From contig JAPLEV010000028.1 in assembly GCA_026391005.1 (NCBI GenBank), forward strand, positions 1-34,699: a stretch of 34,699 nt of DNA, given 5' to 3'. Under the pieces are notes generated by a model. That model was not told the origin of the DNA, made no database searches, and worked only from the letters and a program-made list of their open reading frames with translations. Position numbers and translations under genes: made by a program. The stretch comes from Flavobacteriia bacterium. Its GTDB lineage: Bacteria > Bacteroidota > Bacteroidia > Flavobacteriales_D > Crocinitomicaceae. Numbering within the stretch: the stretch's first letter is position 1; each line of letters begins with the position of its first letter. Below, one piece after another: positions 24,679 through 34,000 of this stretch.

Positions 24679-25931
24679 TGAAAGATATTCAACCGCTTTG
24701 TTTTACATTATCGAATGGGGTTCGTTTAGTCTATTTGTACAAATCGACTGAAGTTTCTCATGTAGGCTTTACTTTTTTGGCGGGTTCAAAATTTGAACAA
24801 AGCCAGCAAGTAGGTTTAGCTCATTTTTTAGAGCATTGTGTATTTAAAGGGACAGTTAAAAGAAAAGGATTACAGGTTATTTCTCGCTTGGATGATGTAG
24901 GAGGTGAATTAAATGCTTTTACAGGAAAAGAAGAAATTTGTCTTTATGCTTCTTTTATGCAAAAATATACGGCACGTGCCGTTGATCTTTTGGCGGATAT
25001 TTCACTAAATTCATCTTTCCCCGAGGATGAATTGGAAAAAGAAAAATTGGTTATTCTCGACGAATTAAATTCGTATTTAGATAGTCCAAGTGATAAGATT
25101 TTTGATGATTTTGAGGCATACTTGTTCCCAAATCACCCGCTTGGTAATAATATTTTAGGGACTAAAAAAAGTGTAAAATCCTTTCAACGGAAAGATTTAG
25201 TTGATTTTGTGGGGTCTCATTTTACTGCGGATAACTTAGTGGTCTCTTATGTAGGAAATTACCCAAAAATTAAGTTATTGGAGCAATTGGAAAATGCCTT
25301 AGTTTCTTTGCCTAAAATCAATATGCGACCAGTTTATAATTCTTCGGGCGCTTATACCCCTTTTTCTATTCGTTCAAAAGAAGCAAATTATCAATCACAT
25401 GCCGTTATTGGGGGATTGGCTCCTAGCTATTTAGAAGAGGAGCGCAGAGGGATGGGACTCTTAATTAATGTTTTGGGTGGCCCTGCTTTAAATTCACGGT
25501 TGACATTGGCGATCCGAGAGAAGCATGGTTTGGCATATGCTGTTGAGGCAAGTTATACTTCCTTTTCAGACACTGGTTTTTGGAGCGTTTATTTGGGTTC
25601 TGATCCAAAAAATATCGATAAGGCAATTTCATTGGCTAAAAAAGAAATTGAACGATTGTGTGATAAGGGCTTGTCTTCTGCTCAGTTGGCTCGTGCTAAA
25701 CGTCAATTTAAAGGACACATGTCCTTGGGAATGGATAGTAACATGGGACTTATGTTGGGATTAGGTAAAAGTTTATTGGCTTTTAATCAAATCGATACAA
25801 TTAAAGAAATTCACGAAGGAATTGATCGTTTGACCACACAAGAATTAATTGATATTGCAAACAAATACCTTGCACCGAGCTTAATCTCTGAATTAATTTT
25901 CGATTGCAAGAAAGGAGGAAATAAAGGCTAG
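24678..25931 (+). CDS. M16-family zinc metallopeptidase (processing peptidase-like)
   Basis: The 417-residue protein has the inverted zinc motif HFLEH at 49-53 (His49, Glu52, His53) in GLAHFLEHCVFKGT and a downstream acidic ligand region around VILDELNSYLDSPSDK (about 125-140). The C-terminal half includes the substrate-gating segment LAIREKHGLAYAVEASY. Length and single active unit match the bacterial mitochondrial-processing-peptidase-like (PqqL/YmxG) branch. No signal peptide is seen, so it appears cytoplasmic. Third gene of the DUF4494-pdxH unit; it ends 8 nt from the convergent yggS with no obvious terminator in between. Confidence 0.93.
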   Translation: MKDIQPLCFTLSNGVRLVYLYKSTEVSHVGFTFLAGSKFEQSQQVGLAHFLEHCVFKGTVKRKGLQVISRLDDVGGELNAFTGKEEICLYASFMQKYTARAVDLLADISLNSSFPEDELEKEKLVILDELNSYLDSPSDKIFDDFEAYLFPNHPLGNNILGTKKSVKSFQRKDLVDFVGSHFTADNLVVSYVGNYPKIKLLEQLENALVSLPKINMRPVYNSSGAYTPFSIRSKEANYQSHAVIGGLAPSYLEEERRGMGLLINVLGGPALNSRLTLAIREKHGLAYAVEASYTSFSDTGFWSVYLGSDPKNIDKAISLAKKEIERLCDKGLSSAQLARAKRQFKGHMSLGMDSNMGLMLGLGKSLLAFNQIDTIKEIHEGIDRLTTQELIDIANKYLAPSLISELIFDCKKGGNKG

Positions 25932-25939
25932 GTTTACGA

Positions 25940-26599
25940 TTATCTTCCACCAAATATCGTGCTTCCAACACGGATCATTGTGCTTCCGCATTTGATAGCT
26001 ATTGGATAATCACCACTCATTCCCATGGAAATTTCTCGGAAAGAATCTACGCCTTTAAAGTAGTTGTTTTTTAGCGTAGTATAAATGTGTGCCAGCTCAT
26101 TAAATTCATTGGTAATTTGTTTTTCGTCATCAACAAATGACGCCATTCCCATTACGCCAGCGATGCGTATGTTGGTAAGTGTTGCGTAAACGGAAGTTTG
26201 TAATAGTTCTTCGGCTTCGGAAATACTCAAACCAAATTTACTTTCTTCTTTGGCAATATGAAACTGAAGAAGACAAGGGATGATGCGCTCGTGTTTTTTG
26301 GCTTGCTTGTCAATTTCCTGTAATAATTTTAAACTGTCAACCGCATGAATGAGGTGGATGAACTCGGCGATGTATTTTACTTTATTCGTTTGCAAATGTC
26401 CGATAATATGCCAATGAATGTCTTTTGGTAAAGAATGCCATTTTTCGCAAAGTTCCTGCACCTTGTTTTCACCAAAATGCCTTTGTCCTGTGTTGTATGC
26501 TTCTAATAAATCCTCGTTCGGTTTGGTTTTGGAAACAGCGATGAGTAGAACGTTCGAGGGAATTTCTTCGTTAATTTTTTGGAGCTGTTCTTTTATCAT
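25940..26599 (-). CDS. yggS: YggS/PROSC-family pyridoxal phosphate homeostasis protein
   Basis: The family is a monomeric alanine-racemase-type TIM barrel that binds PLP without known catalysis and balances B6 vitamers. The 219-residue protein has LIAVSKTKPNEDLLEAYNTG with PLP lysine Lys24, then HFGENKVQE, WHIIGHLQTNKVKY, and the C-terminal phosphate site MGMSGDYPIAIKCGSTMIRVG. The start ATG overlaps the DUF1015 stop by 4 bp. It lies convergent to the unit containing pdxH, so two PLP-supply genes sit within 2 kb. Confidence 0.94.
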   Translation of the reverse strand: MIKEQLQKINEEIPSNVLLIAVSKTKPNEDLLEAYNTGQRHFGENKVQELCEKWHSLPKDIHWHIIGHLQTNKVKYIAEFIHLIHAVDSLKLLQEIDKQAKKHERIIPCLLQFHIAKEESKFGLSISEAEELLQTSVYATLTNIRIAGVMGMASFVDDEKQITNEFNELAHIYTTLKNNYFKGVDSFREISMGMSGDYPIAIKCGSTMIRVGSTIFGGR

Positions 26600-27828
26600 T
26601 CGTTGATGTCGTAGTTGGTTAACCCACTCCGTAATTTTGGTTCTACATAGGTTGTTTTAGGTGGCATATTCATCTGTTGGTCTGCTACTTTTTTAACTTG
26701 TTCTATACTCAAAGGGTAAAGAACAAAACCAATGGCAAATTTCCCACTATCTACACTTTCAGAAATTAAGGATAAATCTTGATTCCCTGGCACAAATTCA
26801 ACCTGATCACTCGTTTTTAGGTCCTCGATTCCAAGCAATGGTTTAAGAATAAATTCCGTAAGCATTTGACTGTCGAGTGAATTTACTGCATGATCTACTT
26901 CGATGAGGTAATCAACTAAAAGTAAACTATACCATTCATTCTCTAGGTAAATACAAATCTCGTGTTCCTGCAATGGTGTTCTGGCTTCGCTTAATAGTTC
27001 AATTTTACCTAATGCTGACAGCGCATGTAAAAATGTTGCTTTTGAATACCCACCCAAAGATTTGACTAATCTGTTAAAGGCTAAGATGGACAAGTTATTT
27101 TCTTCAACGAAATACGCCAAAAAATTTTCTGCACCTAATACAGCTTGGCCATTATTCTTCCGATTATTGGCTAAGCTAGCGGAGGAAGCGCAACGATGGT
27201 GCCCATCGGCTATATACGTGCAAGGAATAGAATTAAAGGCCTCTTGAATTTGTTTAGCATATTCTTGGCTCACTACCCATAATTCGTGTTTTATTAGATC
27301 TGTAGTGGTAAATTCATATTCTGGTCGCTCTTGTATAGCTGAACTTATAATTGAATTTATCGTGTCACTTCCTGCGTAAGTCAGTAATACAGGTTCGGCA
27401 TTGAAACCGACTTCTTCTAAATAGCTTGTGAACATGCTTTCCCTGCTTGTCAATGTTGCCTCATGTTTTTTTATTAGTCCATTTTCATAGTCTGCTACGC
27501 TAGCACCGCCGATTACTCCAATAAAAACCTTAGCTACTGTAGTTTGTCGATAAATGTAGAGCGATGGATTTTTTTCTTTAAAAAGAATACCCGCAGCAAG
27601 GAATTCTTCGTATCGTTTCTTAACGAGTTGGAAGCGTTCTTTTGAATTGGGTTTTGTTTTGGTGGTTTGCTTGAATTCAGGATTAATAATATGCAAGAAA
27701 GTAAAGGGATTGTCTTCCATTTTTGCTTTCAGTACATTTTTCTTGTACGTGTAAAAAGGTCTTGTTGCTACCAGATGCACGATGTCCCGTTTAGGACGAA
27801 TAGCTCTAAAAGGACTAATTTTCGCCAT
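26596..27828 (-). CDS. DUF1015 family protein
   Basis: The 410-residue cytoplasmic protein starts MAKISPFRAIRPKRDIVHLV and has LHIINPEF, SLYIYRQTT and the family's most conserved block YIADGHHRCASS (about 205-216), a likely active or metal-binding site. The function is not established. In other Bacteroidota I recall it next to serine-biosynthesis genes such as the PLP enzyme serC; here it is joined by a 4-bp overlap to yggS. Its start lies 2 nt after the TonB receptor stop, so the receptor, DUF1015 and yggS form one minus-strand unit. Confidence 0.88.
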   Translation of the reverse strand: MAKISPFRAIRPKRDIVHLVATRPFYTYKKNVLKAKMEDNPFTFLHIINPEFKQTTKTKPNSKERFQLVKKRYEEFLAAGILFKEKNPSLYIYRQTTVAKVFIGVIGGASVADYENGLIKKHEATLTSRESMFTSYLEEVGFNAEPVLLTYAGSDTINSIISSAIQERPEYEFTTTDLIKHELWVVSQEYAKQIQEAFNSIPCTYIADGHHRCASSASLANNRKNNGQAVLGAENFLAYFVEENNLSILAFNRLVKSLGGYSKATFLHALSALGKIELLSEARTPLQEHEICIYLENEWYSLLLVDYLIEVDHAVNSLDSQMLTEFILKPLLGIEDLKTSDQVEFVPGNQDLSLISESVDSGKFAIGFVLYPLSIEQVKKVADQQMNMPPKTTYVEPKLRSGLTNYDINE

Positions 27829-27830
27829 CG

Positions 27831-30164
27831 TTAAAATTTAAAACTTACTCCAAAACTAGGTAACAGTGGGAATTGATAAATTTCTTTTGAACTGATTCTA
27901 TTCACGTAAAAAATATTTTTTCGATTGTAAACGTTCGTAACGCTTCCAATTAGTTCCAATACATTTTTGTTTTTGAAAACAATGTGCTTTTTCAAGGTAA
28001 TGTCTAAGCGATGATAATAAGGTAATCGTTGGCTATTAAAGGCACCTAAAATCGTAGAAACCGTAGAAGGATTGTTGGTCACATAATCGGTAGTTACACC
28101 ACCAGAGAAATTTTCAGCTTGGTAGTATCCAGCAGTTGGTGTAAAGGGTAAGCCTGAACCTAGGTTCCAGCGCATATTTAATTCCAAATCTTTCTTCTTT
28201 CCAAATGAATAAGAACCTACCAAATTCACGTTGTGTCTACGGTCAAATACGGGCGCATATTGCGAAAACCCATCCCAACGCGTTGACTTACCCAAGGAAT
28301 AAACTGCCCATAGAAATAAGCGGTCTTTGCTGTATTTGATTAAAAAATCAACCCCATATGACTGACCTGATTCAATGACAAAATCTTTTTTAAATACGTC
28401 GTCAATCTGCTCAAACTGGGCGATATCTTCGTATAATTTGTTTGGATTTATATTGCTTAATTGAGAGAAATATTTGTAATATCCTTCAACGTTAATACTT
28501 AGATTATTTCCAAGATCATATTCAGTTCCGATAATTGCGTGCCAAGCATATTGCAAGCCATTATTAACTTTATTTACTTGTTGAAATTCATTGATGAAAT
28601 TACTCTGAACGTTCGTAGGGGCAGACAGTAAGCCATTAAATAAGTTTACGACATCTTTGTCCGATGATGCTGAGGTAAAGTTTTGAGAATACCTTCCTCC
28701 AGAAAATTTGAAGCGTAGCTTTTCAGTAGCATTATACTTGAGTCCTAATCTAGGTTCGGGAGAAATGGTTCCCAAGGAAGTATAGGCTTGCACTCTAAAT
28801 CCTGCTTGGAATACCCAACGTAAACCAACATGTCGGTAATTAAAATACCCACCAATTTCCGTTGTAAAATTAGTAGCTTCAATTTTTCGTTGTACCTCAT
28901 TGTAAGTAACAAATTCGGTATTAAAACCATTTAAATTAAATCCATAATTCATTTCGCTTTCGTTCTTAAGGAAATAACTAAAATCAAATCCAAGATCAAA
29001 TCCACCTATTTTTGAAAAACGAGGTTCAACGCCAGATTCAGAAAACGTTGTTTGGAAATTACTTCCATTAACGTGCCCACGAATAAATACGGGTGAGCCA
29101 CTCGGAATCAAAAGAAAATTTAATCCGCCACCAGAAGCTTCCCAATTTAAATCGGCCACTGAATAATTTACACTGTCTTGGTTGTGGAAACCAAATACAC
29201 TCACTTTCGAGCCGCCATCTCCTGTAAAGGTGACCTTGCCGTATAAGTCTGTAAAATTGAATGGCAATCCATTTCCTTCATTGATATTTGGATAAAGGGC
29301 TTTAGAGGTGTAATCCAGTAAGCTGTGTTTAGCGGAAAAGATATACGATCCAGCTGCTGGTTTGTCATTTTTTATCTTTCCAATCGGCCCTTCAAGTACT
29401 AACTTTGCCAAAAAAGGAGAGGTTGATAACTTCCCACCAAATTCTTTGCGGTTGCCATCTCTGTAGGTGATGTCCATGACAGAAGAAATACGTCCGCCAT
29501 ATTTTGATTCAAATCCACCTGTATAAATATCCACGTTTTTAACAAGTTCGGTTTCGAAAATGGAGAAAAAGCCGATTGAATGAAATGGGTTGTAAATGGT
29601 CATTCCATCGAGCAATACTTTGTTCTGGATGGGTGTTCCTCCTCTAACATACAGTTGTCCTCCTTGGTCACCAGTTGTAATTACACCAGGAGTAACACTA
29701 AATGCACCAACAATATCGTTTTCTGCTCCATAACTAGGTATGCGTTCCAAGCCTTTTTGATCTAATTTTATTTTTGAGATCTCAATTTCTGTACGCTTGG
29801 TCTTATCTTCTGCAGTTACACGAATTTCATCAAATGCTTTTGTTGAGGATAACTTAGAAATTTCAATGGTAATATCAATTATCTTTTTTGATGCGAAGGT
29901 AATGTTGGTCGTAAATAATTCGTACGCTTGGTTGTCTACTTTGACGATATATTCGCCAGCACTCAATTTAGGGATTGAAAAAATTCCATTTAAATCAGTT
30001 ACAGCACCTGCCAATATTGTACTGTCTTTGCGAAGTAATTTTACTTTTTGAAAACTGATTGCGTCTCCGTTAGATTTATCATAAACGTACCCTCTTAGAT
30101 TAAAGTCTTGTGCAAATAGGGTGATCTGAATGAAAATAGAGAGAAATAATAAGAATTGTTTCAT
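27831..30164 (-). CDS. TonB-dependent receptor with N-terminal carboxypeptidase-regulatory domain
   Basis: The 777-residue outer-membrane protein has a signal peptide (to about FAQ, residue 19) and a CarboxypepD_reg-like beta-sandwich (about 22-105). The plug domain is at about 125-235, with VGAFSVTPGVITTGDQGGQL, YVRGGTPIQNKVLLDGMTIY and GGFESKYGGRISSVMDI. The barrel ends in Phe (PSFGVSFKF). This resembles Bacteroidota CirA/FecA-like receptors; the substrate cannot be read from the sequence, and there is no SusD partner next to it, arguing against a glycan uptake locus. A near-consensus -7 element (TAATTTCG on the minus strand, 30182-30189) precedes the start. It heads a unit with DUF1015 and yggS. 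Confidence 0.93.
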   Translation of the reverse strand: MKQFLLFLSIFIQITLFAQDFNLRGYVYDKSNGDAISFQKVKLLRKDSTILAGAVTDLNGIFSIPKLSAGEYIVKVDNQAYELFTTNITFASKKIIDITIEISKLSSTKAFDEIRVTAEDKTKRTEIEISKIKLDQKGLERIPSYGAENDIVGAFSVTPGVITTGDQGGQLYVRGGTPIQNKVLLDGMTIYNPFHSIGFFSIFETELVKNVDIYTGGFESKYGGRISSVMDITYRDGNRKEFGGKLSTSPFLAKLVLEGPIGKIKNDKPAAGSYIFSAKHSLLDYTSKALYPNINEGNGLPFNFTDLYGKVTFTGDGGSKVSVFGFHNQDSVNYSVADLNWEASGGGLNFLLIPSGSPVFIRGHVNGSNFQTTFSESGVEPRFSKIGGFDLGFDFSYFLKNESEMNYGFNLNGFNTEFVTYNEVQRKIEATNFTTEIGGYFNYRHVGLRWVFQAGFRVQAYTSLGTISPEPRLGLKYNATEKLRFKFSGGRYSQNFTSASSDKDVVNLFNGLLSAPTNVQSNFINEFQQVNKVNNGLQYAWHAIIGTEYDLGNNLSINVEGYYKYFSQLSNINPNKLYEDIAQFEQIDDVFKKDFVIESGQSYGVDFLIKYSKDRLFLWAVYSLGKSTRWDGFSQYAPVFDRRHNVNLVGSYSFGKKKDLELNMRWNLGSGLPFTPTAGYYQAENFSGGVTTDYVTNNPSTVSTILGAFNSQRLPYYHRLDITLKKHIVFKNKNVLELIGSVTNVYNRKNIFYVNRISSKEIYQFPLLPSFGVSFKF

Positions 30165-30278
30165 TTAAATGTTTTGAAGCACGAAATTACGGTTTTAAGT
30201 GAAATAAAACGAAATTGAATTGTGTTTAGTTTGATAAATTTCGCTTCAGTGAAAGCTGTTTGAAGTTTCGAGCTTTCA

Positions 30279-30440
30279 TAAAGCTTATCGAGCGCATCTC
30301 GGCTAACTTCAGCAAGCTTTTCTCGGCTTACTACGGCCCTTCGACAGGCTCTGGGGAGTCCAGGCTCAGCACAAGCCGCTCGACCAGCTTATCGAGCGCA
30401 TCTCGACTCCGCTCGATGCTCCTTGAGTGAATCGAGACAG
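30279..30440. repeat. REP-like repeat cluster, copy 3
   Basis: The cluster contains a 30-nt unit at 30296-30325 repeated exactly at 30731-30760, the 31-nt unit at 30336-30366 repeated at 1166-1196, and a 34-nt unit at 30386-30419 repeated exactly at 30849-30882. CTCGA and TCGAG alternate throughout, so the DNA can fold back on itself. No coding sequence is supported in 30165-31084. The minus-strand frame at 30331-30582 is repeat-derived. Confidence 0.75.
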
Positions 30441-30469
30441 CAGAAAAACTATTAGTAAGGTTTTTTAAT

Positions 30470-30493
30470 TGAAAGCTTGCATAAGAGAATGAT
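30470..30493 (+). repeat. 24-nt block X, direct copy
   Basis: It begins TGAAAGCTTGCATAAGAG and is the exact reverse complement of 16401-16424. It lies 9 nt before copy B of the structured element. Confidence 0.8.
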
Positions 30494-30502
30494 AGTATTG
30501 AA

Positions 30503-30628
30503 CTAAGACTTGGGTACCGTGAGGTAGTTCGATAGAAATCACCGAAAGGGTCAAGTCTTAGGATTGGAAAGAATGAATGCATGCCACTTTCGAGTTTTTT
30601 TGTTACTTTTTTTGCGGAAAAAAAAGTA
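30503..30628 (+). repeat. Two-hairpin structured repeat element, copy B
   Basis: Outer stem CTAAGACTTG (30503-30512) pairs perfectly with CAAGTCTTAG (30552-30561). The inner ACC (30516-30518) pairs with GGT (30549-30551). The first-loop block GGTACCGTGA (30513-30522) is identical to copy A, and GTAG, TCG, ATC and GAAA recur at matching spacing. After GATTGGA and a spacer, TACTTTTTTT (30604-30613) pairs with AAAAAAAGTA (30619-30628). Both hairpins differ in sequence from copy A but keep pairing and order. Confidence 0.7.
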
Positions 30629-30730
30629 GGGAGAGAAATAAAGAAAAAATGATTTAATCATTAAACTATCACCATATAGTCAAATCAATAGTTAAAAAAG
30701 GAGTTTATTTGGGTCTAATCTGTACTACAT

Positions 30731-30930
30731 ATCTCGGCTAACTTCAGCAAGCTTTTCTCGTCCGCTCCGCCGCGGCGGAGGCGGACATTCCTCCTTCGTA
30801 GGAACACCCGGCTAGCTGTTTTTCAGAACACTCGGCTTGCTTCCATAAAGCTTATCGAGCGCATCTCGACTCCGCTCGATGCCCTTTGCGTGAATCGAGT
30901 CCGCCTAGGTGGATCGAGAGACACGGTGGA
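30731..30930. repeat. REP-like repeat cluster, copy 4
   Basis: The cluster starts with the 30-nt unit shared with 30296-30325, then a GC-rich palindromic core (CCGCCGCGGCGG near 30767-30778, flanked by TCCGC and GCGGA). Next is GGCTAGCTG, as in copy 1, then the 34-nt unit shared with 30386-30419, and two GGATCGAGAGA-type repeats near 30911-30935. It looks like several REP-like units inserted next to or into each other. Confidence 0.7.
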
Positions 30931-30979
30931 TCGAGAGAAGCTATCGAAATCCAGTGAGAAAAACACCTCACTCTCCTCC

Positions 30980-31020
30980 TTTTTTGCGAGTTTCAGCCAA
31001 TAGCTGATACTCGCAAAAAA
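30980..31020. terminator. Strong bidirectional hairpin before the collagen-like gene
   Basis: Two 18-nt arms (30980-30997 and 31003-31020) around the loop CAATA pair with a single mismatch. The core is GCGAGT with ACTCGC, flanked by T6 and A6 so that both strands end in a U-run. It isolates the following gene from read-through out of the repeat island. Confidence 0.7.
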
Positions 31021-31084
31021 AATACCCCGCTAAAAACGCAATCAGTCAATTTTTTCAGCTACTTTTACTAAAAATTTTAAATTC

Positions 31085-34000
31085 ATGAAATACACAACTT
31101 CACCAAAGTATATCCTTAGTGCCGTTTTGATTTCCTTTTGTAGTCTATTGTTAGGCACAAAGGCACATGCGCAAGCACCTGATGGGATCAATTATCAAGC
31201 GGTCATTCGCAACTTTTCGGGTACTTTGGTGGCCAATACCACGATAGCCATTCGTATTCAAATCAAGCAAACATCCGCTTCGGGTACCATCGTTTTTCAA
31301 GAAAGACATAGCGTTACCACCTCAGCGCAAGGCGTAGTGAATTTAGTAATTGGACAAGGAACCTTGCTAGGTGGCAACTTTTCTACCATAAACTGGGCGA
31401 CAGGTCCATATTTTGTAAGCTTAGGCGTAAACTTTACCAATGGAAGTACCTACTTAGATTACGGCTCCCAACAATTAATGAGTGTGCCGTATGCGTTGTA
31501 TGCTAAAAATTCAGGGAATCAATTAAATCAATGGCGCTACGGCACTACTGTACCAGCTGCGGCATTAGGTACTTTGGGCGATTTCTACCTGAACATGACC
31601 GATGGAAATGTATATTACAAAACAAACCCAACTACGTGGTTGTTAACCGGTAACATAACCGGACCAGCAGGTGCTGCGGGTGCGACAGGTGCAACAGGTG
31701 CACAAGGAATTCAAGGAGTAGCAGGTCCTTCGGGAGCCGCAGGAACGAACGGTGCACAAGGAATACAAGGTGCCCCTGGTGTTCCAGGTCCGCAAGGAAT
31801 CCAAGGTTTAACTGGCCCAATTGGGGCTGCGGGTTCCAATGGATTAAATGGTCAGAATACGTTAGTGAAAACAACTTTAGAACCTGCAGGTGCAAATTGT
31901 CTTACTGGAGGTGTAAAAGTTGAATCAGGGTTAGATGCCAATAACAATGGAATCTTAGACGCTGCTGAAGTAAATGCTTTATTAACCACGTATGTATGTA
32001 ATGGTCTCACCGGACCTTCCGGTGCACAAGGAACTCAAGGTTTAACGGGCGCTACAGGTCTAACTGGACCAACAGGCCCACAAGGAGCAAATGGTTCAGC
32101 TGGTATTCAAGGTTTACCGGGTCCTATTGGAGCCACCGGTGCGCAAGGAGCTACCGGTTCAACTGGCGCAACTGGCTTAACCGGCCCTGCTGGCCCGCAA
32201 GGTCCAATCGGTTTAACTGGCCCAACAGGCTTAACAGGTCCAGCAGGCGCAACTGGCTTAACTGGCCCTGCTGGTGCTCAAGGTATTCAAGGTTTAACGG
32301 GTCCCACTGGTGCTACAGGTCCAACAGGCTTAACAGGTCCCGCTGGATCAAACGGAACTAACATTCAAGGTATTCAAGGTATTCAAGGTATTGCAGGACC
32401 AACTGGTCTCACAGGTGCTACTGGTGCAACAGGTGCGGCTGGCCCTTCGGGAGCCTCAGGGACGAATGGAACAAACGGTGCTGTTGGAGCAACAGGCCCA
32501 GCAGGTGCTCAAGGAATTCAAGGCGCAACAGGTTTATTAACAAGCGGAGCAGCAGCAGGAAATACACCTTATTGGAATGGTTCGCAATGGGTTGTTAATG
32601 GCACGAATTTGTTTAACAATGGTAGTAATTTAGGGGTTGGTACAACTAGTCCCCATGCCTCAGCGCTAACTGATTTAACATCAACTACACAAGGATTTCT
32701 CCCTCCTCGCATGACTACTACGCAACGCAATGCGATTGCTTCACCCGCTATAGGCTTGGTAATCTTTAATATCACCACCAATTGCTTAAATTTTTATACG
32801 GGTGCGGCCTGGTTTGAAACCTGCGGTACTCCCACATACACTGCCACCCTCACCACGATCAACTGCGGGGGTGCTACCACCACCGGAACCTTAACGAACG
32901 GAGCAGCAGCCAGTGGCGTGAGTTCCGCAATATCTTATACTGGCGGGAACGCTGGCACGTACGGTGCGCAAAGTGTCTCCTCTACCGGCGTTGTTGGCTT
33001 AACAGCAACACTTTCTGCCGGTACGCTGGCTAATGGTGCCGGCTCATTGACCTATGCGATAACAGGTACGCCAACTACGAGTGGAACTGCTAGTTTTGCC
33101 ATCACGGTAGGTGGGCAATCTTGTTCCTTTACGGTGAGTGTGGGAGCAGCCATAGGACAATACCCAGCAGGAACGGTGCATTGCGCAGGTGCTACCACAG
33201 TAGTGGATGTAACAAACCCCACCACGGGGCGCATTTGGATGGACAGAAATTTGGGTGCATCACAAGTAGCCACAAGTTCAACAAACGCAGCATCCTACGG
33301 AGATTTATACCAATGGGGTAGAAGGGCGGATGGGCACCAGTGCCGTACTTCTCCCACAACAGCTACCCTTTCCAGTATTGACCAACCGGCGCATGGCAAT
33401 TTTATACTAGCATCTTCTCCATCCGATTGGCGCAGTCCACAGAATGTAAATTTATGGCAGGGAGTAAACGGGATAAATAATCCATGCCCCAGTGGCTACA
33501 GAATTCCAACGGAAATAGAAATCAATGATGAACGCTTAAGTTGGAGTCAAAATAATAGCGTGGGTGCTTTTGCTTCCCCGCTCAAATGGACTTTGGCGGG
33601 CAACCGCAGCTACAGTAATGGCACGCTCAACAGTGTCGGCTTATATGGCGGCTATTTGAGTAGCACGGTGAGTGGTTCGGGCTCAAGTTATATGAGCTTC
33701 GACAGCGGCAATTCCTCTATTGGCGGAATTCCCCGAGCTTGGGGATGGACTGTCCGTTGCATCAAAGAAATCGCAGGCGCGCTAGGTGCGTTAAACTGCG
33801 GGGGTGCAACTACTGCAGGCAATTTGTTCAGTGGTTCGGTTGCGAGCAATGTAAGTGTAAGTGTTCCATATACAGGTGGAAACGCTGGAACCTACGGTGC
33901 GCAAAGTGTCTCCTCTACCGGCGTTGTTGGCTTAACAGCAACACTTTCTGCCGGTACGCTGGCTAATGGCGCCGGCTCATTGACCTATACGATAACAGGC

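Noticed and set aside
30331..30582. Minus-strand 83-codon frame
   Set aside because: It runs through REP-like units, block X and the structured element, and has no protein-like composition or family match.
31661..32535. Short-period direct repeats that could suggest a CRISPR array or minisatellite
   Set aside because: The period follows Gly-X-Y codons, there are no unique spacers, and the frame stays open.
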